This document shows positions 1 to 7,406 of a stretch of 64,000 nt of DNA, in pieces. How positions within the stretch are numbered: the stretch's first letter is position 1; the number at the start of each line of letters is the position of its first letter. The notes below the pieces were generated by a model that saw only the letters and a program-made list of their open reading frames with translations, made no database searches and was not told where the DNA came from. Origin of the DNA: Rhizobium sp. 16-488-2b (GTDB lineage: Bacteria; Pseudomonadota; Alphaproteobacteria; Rhizobiales; Rhizobiaceae); the NCBI RefSeq assembly GCF_017741815.1, contig NZ_JAGHMF010000011.1, positions 1 through 64,000 of the forward strand, read 5' to 3'. The translations under genes were made by a program, and so were the position numbers.

Positions 1-46
1 CATCCTTGCTCCCAACGTTGGCTTTGACCAGTGCGTCGAGAGGCGA

Positions 47-121
47 GACTGTCGCATCTCTAACTGGCCCAACTGTCGCATTACTAAATAGCCGCTACAC
101 ACAGTTATCGCATAAGATAGA
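47..121. repeat. Three spaced TGTCGCAT-like repeats, possible transposon end
   Basis: The stretch holds ACTGTCGCAT at 48-57 and 72-81, each followed closely by CTAA, and a degenerate copy (AGTTATCGCAT) at 103-113. Spaced direct repeats of this kind are typical of transposase-binding ends of Mu/Tn552/Tn7-type elements. No transposase is visible because the window starts here. Positions 1-198 otherwise hold no credible gene. The link to a transposon is inference. Confidence 0.3.
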
Positions 122-198
122 TTATGGAACAGTTAGATGTGCACTGATGCGTAAAACTACTGGCTCGAAATGCTCCGCAAGCCGCCCGCTGCTTCACT

Positions 199-807
199 TC
201 ATCGCTCCCCACCTCGATCACCGCCGCTGCGCAATCCCCTGATCATCTGGCCAATGAGTTTGTGAAGCTGCCCAGGATCGACGTCCAGCCGGCCGGTCAG
301 CAAGCGGCTCCAGGCGAAGCCGGCCAGGAGTTCGATGGTGAGTTGCGGATCGACGTCGGCGTCGATCTCACCTCGGCGCGCCGCACGGCGCACGAGTTCG
401 GCGGTCTGGTCGATGCGTTCTGCCATGTAGGTTCTGAGCGCTGCTGATGTCGTGGCGTCGCTTTGGGCCTCGGCGATAACGAAGCGGAAGATCGAGCCTG
501 CCTCGCTGTCGCGCCAGTAATCGAAGAGCGCGGTGACGAAGGCGAACAGGTCGCTTTCGATCGTGCCGGTATCAGGAACGGGCTCGACGTGCTTCTGATC
601 ATGGTAGACGTCGAGCAGAAGTGCCGCGCGCGACGACCACCAGCGATAGATCGTCGGTTTTCCGGCGTGCGCGCGCCTGGCGACGGCCTCGATGGAAAAG
701 CCGCTCAATCCTGTCTCGCGCAGAATGTCGGCGGCGGCTTTCAGAATAGCCTCCTGGCTTGCCGGATTGCGCTGCGCGCCAATCGAGGTGCGTCGGTCGG
801 CTGTCAT
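199..807 (-). CDS. TetR/AcrR family transcriptional regulator
   Basis: The 202-residue protein has the usual TetR length and layout. An N-terminal three-helix DNA-binding domain covers about residues 15-62, with a recognition segment GKPTIYRWW near residue 50, followed by an all-helical ligand-binding and dimerisation domain. A strong ribosome site (GGAGGAG) precedes the ATG. The gene is divergent from a small membrane-protein gene at 918, and the 110-bp gap contains two similar palindromes that are probable operators. It most likely represses itself and the divergent gene. The ligand cannot be deduced. Confidence 0.9.
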   Translation of the reverse strand: MTADRRTSIGAQRNPASQEAILKAAADILRETGLSGFSIEAVARRAHAGKPTIYRWWSSRAALLLDVYHDQKHVEPVPDTGTIESDLFAFVTALFDYWRDSEAGSIFRFVIAEAQSDATTSAALRTYMAERIDQTAELVRRAARRGEIDADVDPQLTIELLAGFAWSRLLTGRLDVDPGQLHKLIGQMIRGLRSGGDRGGER

Positions 808-856
808 GAAACTCCTCCGTTATCCCTGGCTTTCGTAGCACAACGCAGACTTGAAT

Positions 857-899
857 GAAACGTATCGTTTCGTTATGGTCTCATCGAAACGATGCGTTC
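857..899. promoter_or_regulatory. Two palindromic candidate TetR operators
   Basis: GAAACGTATCGTTTC (857-871) is a near-perfect palindrome, and GAAACGATGCGTTC (886-899) repeats the AAACG/CGTT half-sites. Their centres lie about 28 bp apart inside the divergent promoter region. Tandem short palindromes between a tetR gene and its neighbour usually serve as the repressor's operator. Binding by this regulator is inferred. Confidence 0.6.
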
Positions 900-917
900 T
901 TATAAGAGGGGAAAACC

Positions 918-1214
918 ATGAGCGCCGACAACAATGATACCACTCCGTCTTCGGGCGATGAGGGCAAGACGCCGCCGCACCGGCTGCCGAAGCCGTGCCG
1001 ATTTCGCCTGTCCTTCCTGCTGATCATCGCCGTCTATCCGCTGATTACGGCGCTTCTCTATATTCTGATGCCGCTCACCAGCAGCTGGGAGACGTGGCAC
1101 CGCACGCTCGTCATCACGCCCGTCATGGTGTCGCTGATCGTGTTTCTGGTGACGCCGACCATCCAGCGGCATTTCGGCTGGTATGTACTGCGCATGCCGC
1201 GTCCCGAGCGGTAG
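918..1214 (+). CDS. Small two-helix membrane protein, TetR-linked
   Basis: The 98-residue protein has a proline- and charge-rich first third and then two hydrophobic segments (about residues 36-55 and 62-83), ending in a basic tail. The helical part resembles the membrane tail found on some antibiotic-biosynthesis-monooxygenase (ABM) family proteins, but the ABM catalytic domain is absent. A ribosome site (GAGGGGAAAA) lies just before the ATG. It is divergent from the TetR gene and is its most likely target. Its function is unknown; a role in membrane stress or efflux would be a guess. Confidence 0.65.
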   Translation: MSADNNDTTPSSGDEGKTPPHRLPKPCRFRLSFLLIIAVYPLITALLYILMPLTSSWETWHRTLVITPVMVSLIVFLVTPTIQRHFGWYVLRMPRPER

Positions 1215-1288
1215 AAGCGGGCGGGGCGCCCTGCCCGGCATCTGCGCTGTGGCGCGCCCTCCTCCGTCCCGGTCGTGCAGATCTCTCG

Positions 1289-1326
1289 CAAAAAGGCATC
1301 GGCACGAACGCAAATTGATGCTTTTC
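1289..1326. promoter_or_regulatory. LysR-type operator, copy 1
   Basis: CAAAAAGGCATC (1289-1300) and TTGATGCTTTTC (1315-1326) form an imperfect inverted repeat with a 14-bp spacer. The same 12-14-12 arrangement, with identical arms, recurs at 3219-3256. The site lies just upstream of the creatininase-family gene, so the LysR regulator at 2203-3153 probably controls that gene as well as the ABC operon. Confidence 0.65.
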
Positions 1327-1380
1327 GCATGCCGGCTTAAGGCCTAGTCAATGTCCCATCAGATCGAAGAGGACACGGCG

Positions 1381-2178
1381 ATGGCAACCCCATTTTACTG
1401 GAACGAGCTCAACACCTACGATTTCGCCGGGCTGTCCGCCGACACCACGATCGCGATCCTGCCGATCGCGTCCACCGAGCAGCATGGGCCGCATTTGCCT
1501 GTTGCCACCGATGTCGCTATCGCCAACGGGATGCTGCAGGAACTGCGCCGCCAGCGGCCCGACGATCTCGACATATTGGTGCTGCCGACGCAAGAAATCG
1601 GCAAGGCCAACGAGCACGTCTATGGCCCGGGCACGCTGTCTCTCAGCGCGGAACTGCTCATCCCCGTCTGGACCGCGATCGGCGCGAAGGTAGCGGAGGC
1701 CGGCCTGCGCAAGATGGTGATCGTCAATTCGCATGGCGGCAATGTCGATATCATGAGCATCGTCGCGCGCGAACTCCGGGTGCGCTACCAGATGGCCGTG
1801 GTCTCCACGCAGTGGGGCCGCTTCGGCCAACCTGATGGGATGATCAGCGAGCATGAGACGCGCTACGGCATTCACGGCGGCGAGGTCGAGACATCGCTGA
1901 TGCTGCATTTCCGGCCGGATCTGGTGCGCATGGAGAAGGCCGAGAATTTCACCTCGAAGGCGGAATGGATGCGCGAACAGTCGAAATTCATCCAGCCGCT
2001 GCCGCCGCATTCGCTCGCCTGGATCGCCCACGACCTCAATCCGAACGGCGTGGTCGGCGATGCCTCGCGCGGCACCGCCGAAAAGGGCGAGGCGATCTGC
2101 CGGCATCAGGTCAAGGGCTTCGTCGAGATGCTCGGGGACCTCAAGCGTTACCCGCTCGCCAATCTCTACAGCAAATAG
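1381..2178 (+). CDS. Creatininase-family amidohydrolase
   Basis: The protein belongs to the creatininase superfamily of metal-dependent amidohydrolases, which includes creatinine amidohydrolase, MftE and the FAPy deformylase ArfB. The metal-binding pattern is visible: TEQHGPHLP with a following TD near the N-terminus, NSHGGN in the middle, and HGGEVETS giving the later glutamate. About 265 residues is normal for the family. I chose the ATG at 1381, preceded by AGAGGA; an in-frame ATG at 1351 would add ten residues. A shared operator ties it to the LysR regulon, so it probably opens an amide in the imported nitrogen heterocycle. The exact substrate is unknown. Confidence 0.85.
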   Translation: MATPFYWNELNTYDFAGLSADTTIAILPIASTEQHGPHLPVATDVAIANGMLQELRRQRPDDLDILVLPTQEIGKANEHVYGPGTLSLSAELLIPVWTAIGAKVAEAGLRKMVIVNSHGGNVDIMSIVARELRVRYQMAVVSTQWGRFGQPDGMISEHETRYGIHGGEVETSLMLHFRPDLVRMEKAENFTSKAEWMREQSKFIQPLPPHSLAWIAHDLNPNGVVGDASRGTAEKGEAICRHQVKGFVEMLGDLKRYPLANLYSK

Positions 2179-2202
2179 GCCGCGGTCCGGCTGGATATGT
2201 CG

Positions 2203-3153
2203 TCACGCGCCCGCTGATCTGTCGGGCGCGATATGGCCCTTGTCCTGCAACTCGTGAACGAGGCCGGCAAGCTCGGCCAGCAGGTATTCGACGAACAGGC
2301 TGGTCGCGGCATCCAGCGGCGCGCGGGCGCGGGCGAAGAGCTTCATCGGCTGATGGCGGGCATGCGGCTCGGCGATCGGGCGGAACACGAGCTCGCCGGC
2401 ACGGCATTCGGTCACCACGTCGAGCGGGTTCAGCATGGTCAGCCCTGCCCCGCATTTCACCAGTTTCTTCAGCATTTCCGAGGCGTTGCTTTCCAGCACC
2501 GGTTCGACGGACACATCGAGCCGCGCCAGCGCGAGATTGATGACATCGCGCAGACTGGTGCCCTGCTGCGCCAGCAGCAGGCGCTCCTGAACGACGTCGC
2601 CGAGATTGATCGGCCCGTCGCCGATCAGCCGGTGGCCTGGCGGCAGGACGATGCCGATCGGGATGTCGAAGCTTCCGAGTGAGCGAATGCCGGGTGTGGC
2701 CGGAATGTTGAAGCCGAGGCCGATGTCGACCTCGCCTGAAAGCACCGGATTGACCGTCGTCGTGCCGGCGTCGTTCCTGATCTGGAAATAGACGCGCGGA
2801 TGCTCGGTCTGGAACTGGGTGATGATTTCGGCAAGCGGGCCGGATGCGAGACCCACCGTCGTAACCAGCCGCACCTTGCCGGCCTGTTGCATCTTCAGGC
2901 TGCGGATGCGACCTTCCAGGCGATCGTAATTTTTCAGTACCTCGCGGATATGCTCGATGCACAGCTCGCCTGCGGCCGTCAGTCTCAGTCCGCGCGGCAG
3001 GCGTTCGAAAAGCGGCGCTCCGATTTCCTCCTCGAGCGCCAGGATCTGCCGGTTGATGGCCGAGGATGCGACGTTGAGGCGGGCCGCGGCCTTGCGGATC
3101 GAGCCGGAGCGGGCAATCTCGTCGATGTATTGAAGCTTTCTGGAGTGCAGCAT
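2203..3153 (-). CDS. LysR-type transcriptional regulator
   Basis: The 316-residue protein has a classic LysR N-terminal winged helix-turn-helix (about residues 2-62, with GSIRKAAARLNV and SSAINRQILALEE) and a C-terminal periplasmic-binding-protein-like effector domain. It lies between the creatininase-like gene and the ABC-transporter operon, divergent from the latter. Matching inverted repeats upstream of both targets suggest that it controls the whole set and its own promoter. The co-inducer is probably the transported compound or a breakdown product. Confidence 0.93.
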   Translation of the reverse strand: MLHSRKLQYIDEIARSGSIRKAAARLNVASSAINRQILALEEEIGAPLFERLPRGLRLTAAGELCIEHIREVLKNYDRLEGRIRSLKMQQAGKVRLVTTVGLASGPLAEIITQFQTEHPRVYFQIRNDAGTTTVNPVLSGEVDIGLGFNIPATPGIRSLGSFDIPIGIVLPPGHRLIGDGPINLGDVVQERLLLAQQGTSLRDVINLALARLDVSVEPVLESNASEMLKKLVKCGAGLTMLNPLDVVTECRAGELVFRPIAEPHARHQPMKLFARARAPLDAATSLFVEYLLAELAGLVHELQDKGHIAPDRSAGA

Positions 3154-3218
3154 TCGACCCTCGGTGCATCTATTTTAAGCGCCGCGCACAAATTAGAAAC
3201 AGGCGCGTTGTGAGATGC

Positions 3219-3256
3219 CAAAAAGGCATCGTTGCGCACGAATTTTGATGCTTTTC
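3219..3256. promoter_or_regulatory. LysR-type operator, copy 2
   Basis: CAAAAAGGCATC (3219-3230) and TTGATGCTTTTC (3245-3256) carry the same arms as the 1289-1326 site, with the same 14-bp spacer. The site lies in the divergent region between lysR and the ABC-transporter operon, the usual place for a LysR recognition site. Confidence 0.7.
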
Positions 3257-3336
3257 AAACAGCAAAGCAATCGCTCAAATGAAAGAAATGGAGCGCTGTC
3301 GAAGACGCTCCTTGGCCTCAAAGGGGAATGGCTGAC

Positions 3337-4353
3337 ATGTCCAATGCATTGAAGACGATGGCTTTTACGACGCTGCTCGGTCTCGGAACGGCGCTTTGCG
3401 CGGCCGCTCCTTCCTACGCGCTCGACAAGGTGAGCTACGGGACCAACTGGCTGGCGCAGGCGGAACATGGCGGCTTCTACCAGGCGGTCGCGGACGGCAC
3501 TTACGCCAAGCATGGCCTCGACGTGACGATCGTTCAGGGCGGGCCGAATGCGGCAAACTCGGCGCTTCTGATCTCGGGCAAGATCGACTTCTACATGGGC
3601 AGTTCGCAGGGCGAGCTGACGGCCGTCGAGCAGGGTATTCCGCTGGTCGATGTCGCGGCGATATTCCAGAAGGACCCGCAGGTGTTGATCGCGCATCCCG
3701 ACGCCGGCGTCGAGAAGTTCGAGGATCTCGCCAAGCTCAACACGCTGTTTCTCGGCAAAGATGGCTATCTGACCTTCTTCGAGTGGATGAAGGCCAACTA
3801 TTCCGGCTTCAAGGACGAGCAGTACAAGCCCTACAATTTCAACCCTGGCCCGTTCATCGCCGACAAGTCCTCGGCGCAGCAGGGCTACCTGACATCCGAA
3901 CCCTACGAAATCCAGAAGCAGACCGGCTGGGAGCCGAAGGTCTTCCTGCTCGCCGACAACGGCTACAGCCCCTACTCCACGGCGATCACCACGACGCAGG
4001 CGATGATCGACGGCAAGTCTGATGTCGTGCAGCGCTTCGTCGACGCCTCGATCGAGGGCTGGTACAATTATCTCTATGGCGACAATGCCAAGGCCAACGA
4101 ACTGATCAAGAAAGACAATCCCGAGATGACCGACGGTCAGATCGCCTATTCCATCGCCAAGATGAAGGAATACGGGATCGTCGAGTCCGGCGAGGCGCTG
4201 GACAAGGGCATCGGCTGCATGACCGACGCGCACTACAAAAAGTTCTTCGACGAGATGGTCGGCATCAAGGTGCTGAAGGCAGACACGGATTACACAAAGG
4301 CGTTCACGACCAAATACGTCTGCAAGGGCGTGGGCATGGCGCTGAAGAAGTAA
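3337..4353 (+). CDS. ABC transporter substrate-binding protein, NMT1/THI5-like
   Basis: This is a periplasmic binding protein of the NMT1/THI5/SsuA group, whose members bind pyrimidine precursors, sulfonates, nitrate or riboflavin-like molecules. The N-terminus is a signal peptide with a probable cleavage after SYA. The mature protein opens with VSYGTNWLAQAEHGGFYQA, a pattern seen in pyrimidine-precursor binders. The start at 3337 is chosen because AAGGGG lies about 10 nt upstream; an ATG at 3328 abuts that site. It is first in an operon with an ATPase and a permease. The following deaminase-like gene suggests a pyrimidine or triazine ligand. Confidence 0.9.
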   Translation: MSNALKTMAFTTLLGLGTALCAAAPSYALDKVSYGTNWLAQAEHGGFYQAVADGTYAKHGLDVTIVQGGPNAANSALLISGKIDFYMGSSQGELTAVEQGIPLVDVAAIFQKDPQVLIAHPDAGVEKFEDLAKLNTLFLGKDGYLTFFEWMKANYSGFKDEQYKPYNFNPGPFIADKSSAQQGYLTSEPYEIQKQTGWEPKVFLLADNGYSPYSTAITTTQAMIDGKSDVVQRFVDASIEGWYNYLYGDNAKANELIKKDNPEMTDGQIAYSIAKMKEYGIVESGEALDKGIGCMTDAHYKKFFDEMVGIKVLKADTDYTKAFTTKYVCKGVGMALKK

Positions 4354-4419
4354 GTCGGGCTTCCTCCTCTCCTGTGTGGAGAGGAGGCCCATGGCATACC
4401 CAGGAAACGAACGGACCTC

Positions 4420-5250
4420 ATGACTTCATCGCAGCCCACCCCGTCAGCGACACCAGCCGAAGCCCGCAGGCGGCCGCTCGTTGCGATGAAGCAGGTCTCC
4501 AAGATCTTTTCCAGCGGCACGGTCGCGCTCTCGGGCATGACGCTGACGGTCGAGAGCGGCGAGTTCATCAGCCTGCTCGGTCCATCCGGCTGCGGGAAGT
4601 CGACGGCGCTGCGGATCATGGCCGGGCTCGGCGACGTGTCGTCCGGGACGATCGACTGGCCGAGTTCACGCATCAATTCGCGCGGCCTGCCGGAGGGCGA
4701 TATCAGCTTCGTGTTCCAGGAGCCGACGCTGATGCCCTGGAAGAACGTGTTCGATAATGTGCACCTTCCGTTGAAGCTGCGCGGTGTGTCGAAAGCTGCG
4801 TCGCGCGCGGAAATCATGGCGGTGCTTGCGACCGTCGGGCTGCAGGATTTCGCCGAGGCCTATCCGCGTGAGCTCTCGGGCGGCATGAAAATGCGCGTGT
4901 CGATCGCACGCGCGCTGGTGACGAAGCCGAAGCTGCTGTTGATGGACGAACCCTTCGCGGCGCTCGACGAAATCACCCGGCAGAAGCTCAACGACGACGT
5001 GCTGCGCCTCTGGAAGGAGACCGGCATCACGGTGATCTTCGTCACGCATTCGGTGTTCGAATCCGCCTACCTTTCCAACCGCATCGTCGTCATGAAGGCG
5101 CGGCCGGGGCGGGTGCATGCCGATCTGCCGCTCGTCACCAGTCTTGAGCGCGACGCGCATTACCGCACCTCCGAGGAATACCGCCAGGCTTGCGAAACCG
5201 TTTCGCACTCGCTGATCGGCGCGATCAATGCCGCGAAGGAGGATCACTGA
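4420..5250 (+). CDS. ABC transporter ATP-binding protein (SsuB/TauB type)
   Basis: The 276-residue ATPase shows Walker A GPSGCGKST, a Q-loop with QEPTLMPW, the signature LSGGMKMR and Walker B LLLMDEPFAALDE, followed by the switch histidine in VTHS. QEPTLMPW is typical of the nitrate/sulfonate/pyrimidine-precursor importers. Its stop codon overlaps the start of the permease gene, so the two are translationally coupled. It energises import by the adjacent binding protein and permease. Confidence 0.95.
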   Translation: MTSSQPTPSATPAEARRRPLVAMKQVSKIFSSGTVALSGMTLTVESGEFISLLGPSGCGKSTALRIMAGLGDVSSGTIDWPSSRINSRGLPEGDISFVFQEPTLMPWKNVFDNVHLPLKLRGVSKAASRAEIMAVLATVGLQDFAEAYPRELSGGMKMRVSIARALVTKPKLLLMDEPFAALDEITRQKLNDDVLRLWKETGITVIFVTHSVFESAYLSNRIVVMKARPGRVHADLPLVTSLERDAHYRTSEEYRQACETVSHSLIGAINAAKEDH

Positions 5251-6092
5251 TGGCCGATATCGCCGAGACACCCGCCATCGAGGTTGCCAAGCCGATCAAT
5301 GCGCGGCGCCGCGATCTGGCGCTGCGGATCCTCGTTCCGGTGCTGACGGTTGCGGCACTGGTCGTGATCTGGTGGCTCTACGTCAAGCTGTCGGGCGTGC
5401 CGCCCTATATCCTGCCGGGTCCGGCGGCGGTGGCCAGTGCCTTCGTCAGCGATTGGGGGACGCTCGCCCCTGCCCTTTGGGTCACCACCAAGATCACCTT
5501 CATGTCTCTGATCCTGGCGCTGATCGGCGGCGTCGGCTTTGCCGTCTTTCTCGTGCAGTCGCGCTGGATCGAGATCGCCTTTTATCCGCTGGCGGTCATC
5601 CTGCAGGTGACGCCTGTGGTGGCGATCTCGCCGCTGATCCTGATCTATGCGCCATCGACGCAGGTGGCGCTCTTGATCTGCGCCTTTCTCGTCGCCTTCT
5701 TCCCGATCCTGTCGAACATGGTGCAGGGCCTCAAAAGCGTCGATCATAACCTGATTAACCTTTTCGAGCTCTACGGCGCTTCCCGCTGGCAGACTCTGCT
5801 CTATCTGAAGCTGCCGGCCGCCCAGCCCTATTTCATGACGGGGCTCCGGATCGGCGGCGGGCTGGCGCTGATCGCCGCCGTCGTCGCGGAGTTCGCGGCG
5901 GGCTCGGCGGGCGCCGGATCGGGTCTGGCCTTCCGCCTGCTCGAAGCGCAGTACCGCATGAACATCCCTCGCCTCTTCGCCGCCTTGTTGATGCTGTCGC
6001 TGCTCGGCGTGGCGATCTTCGCGATCACCTCATTCATCTCCTGGCTCAGCCTGCATCGCTGGCATGAGAGCAGCCTGAAGCGGGAAAACTGA
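5250..6092 (+). CDS. ABC transporter permease (SsuC/TauC type)
   Basis: The 280-residue protein has about six membrane segments and the binding-protein-dependent transport signature, including an EAA-like loop near ELYGASRWQTLLYLKLPAA. The ATG at 5250 overlaps the upstream ATPase stop (TGATG) and follows GAAGGAGG. Its own stop overlaps the ATG of the deaminase-like gene. It forms the inner-membrane channel of the importer encoded by the two preceding genes. Confidence 0.94.
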   Translation: MADIAETPAIEVAKPINARRRDLALRILVPVLTVAALVVIWWLYVKLSGVPPYILPGPAAVASAFVSDWGTLAPALWVTTKITFMSLILALIGGVGFAVFLVQSRWIEIAFYPLAVILQVTPVVAISPLILIYAPSTQVALLICAFLVAFFPILSNMVQGLKSVDHNLINLFELYGASRWQTLLYLKLPAAQPYFMTGLRIGGGLALIAAVVAEFAAGSAGAGSGLAFRLLEAQYRMNIPRLFAALLMLSLLGVAIFAITSFISWLSLHRWHESSLKREN

Positions 6093-7405
6093 TGACCTCT
6101 TCCTTCATGTCGCCGCCCAATTCCGCACGCTTCGTGCTCAGCCACGCCACGTTGCCCGATATCGCCGTCGCGGGCTACGAGGCTGTCGCGGCCGAGGGGC
6201 TGGTGAAGGCCGATCTCGTGATTGAGGACGGGCTGATCGCCGCGATCCTTCCGCCCGGCTCGGCGCCGCAGGAGCTTGCGAAATCCGACATGCGCGACGG
6301 CATGATCTGGCCGTGTTTCGCCGATGTGCACACGCATCTCGACAAGGGCCATATCTGGGGGCGCAACAGCAATCCGGATGGCACCTTCATGGGCGCGCTG
6401 ACATCGGTCGGTATCGACCGCGCCACGCACTGGAATGCAGCCGATGTGCGCAAGCGCATGGAGTTCTCGCTACGATCGGCATACGCGCACGGCACCAGCC
6501 TGATCCGCACGCACCTGGATTCGCCAGCGCCGCAGCATCGCATCTCGTTCGAGGTGTTTGCCGAGGTGCGCGACGCCTGGAAGGACAAGATAGCGCTGCA
6601 GGCGGCGGCGCTGTTTCCGATGGACGACATGGTCAACGAGGCCTACTTCGCCGAACTCGTCCAAATCGTTCGCGACACCGGCTGCCTGCTCGGCGGCGTG
6701 ACGAAGATGAGCGCGGATCTCACCTCGCAGCTCGATACGCTGCTGAAGGCCGCCGCAGACAATGGGCTCGACGTCGATCTGCATGTCGACGAAACCGACG
6801 ATCCCGGCGCCGAGACGCTGAAGGCGATCGCCGAGGCGGTTTTGCGCAACGGCTTTACCGGCAAGGTGACGGCCGGCCATTGCTGCTCGCTGGCAAGACA
6901 GGACGACGAGCTCGCCAAGCGGACAATCGATCTCGTGCAAAGCGCAGGAATTTCAATCATTTCCCTGCCGATGTGCAACATGTACCTTCAGGACCGTTAT
7001 CCTGATCGGACGCCGCGCTGGCGTGGGGTGACGCTGTTCAAGGAGCTCGATGCCGCCGGGGTGCTGACAGCCGTCGCCTCCGACAACACGCGTGATCCCT
7101 TCTATGCCTATGGCGATCTCGATCCGGTCGAAGTGTTCCGCGAGGCGGTGCGCATCCTGCAGCTCGACCATCCGCTCGACAGCGCCGCGCGTATCGTGAC
7201 GACATCGGCCGCCGATATCGCAGGGCGCCCTGATATGGGCCGTATCGCCGTCGGGCTGCCGGCCGATCTCGTGCTTTTCAGCGCCCGGCGCTGGAGCGAA
7301 TTTCTATCCCGTCCGCAGGCCGACCGCGTGGTGCTACGTCGCGGCAAGGTCATCGACCGCAGCCTGCCGGATTACCGTGAACTCGATAGCGTCGTTGGAG
7401 CCTGA
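6092..7405 (+). CDS. Cytosine-deaminase-like amidohydrolase
   Basis: This 437-residue protein belongs to the metal-dependent amidohydrolase superfamily, in the cytosine deaminase/AtzC branch. The HxH metal motif is in HTHLDKGHIWG, further ligands lie in HVDETDDPG and TAGHCC, and the catalytic aspartate is in ASDNTRDPF. Members deaminate cytosine, creatinine, isoguanine or, in AtzC, N-substituted ammelide. It overlaps the permease gene by one base and is followed after one base by an oxidase gene. Because the next operon degrades cyanuric acid or barbiturate, an aminated triazine or pyrimidine is a reasonable substrate. That is inference; the codA name is not justified. Confidence 0.85.
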   Translation: MTSSFMSPPNSARFVLSHATLPDIAVAGYEAVAAEGLVKADLVIEDGLIAAILPPGSAPQELAKSDMRDGMIWPCFADVHTHLDKGHIWGRNSNPDGTFMGALTSVGIDRATHWNAADVRKRMEFSLRSAYAHGTSLIRTHLDSPAPQHRISFEVFAEVRDAWKDKIALQAAALFPMDDMVNEAYFAELVQIVRDTGCLLGGVTKMSADLTSQLDTLLKAAADNGLDVDLHVDETDDPGAETLKAIAEAVLRNGFTGKVTAGHCCSLARQDDELAKRTIDLVQSAGISIISLPMCNMYLQDRYPDRTPRWRGVTLFKELDAAGVLTAVASDNTRDPFYAYGDLDPVEVFREAVRILQLDHPLDSAARIVTTSAADIAGRPDMGRIAVGLPADLVLFSARRWSEFLSRPQADRVVLRRGKVIDRSLPDYRELDSVVGA

Positions 7406-7406
7406 C

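Noticed and set aside
6..242. A 78-codon plus-strand frame at the left edge
   Set aside because: Overlaps the end of tetR in antisense, lacks a ribosome site, and covers repeat motifs.
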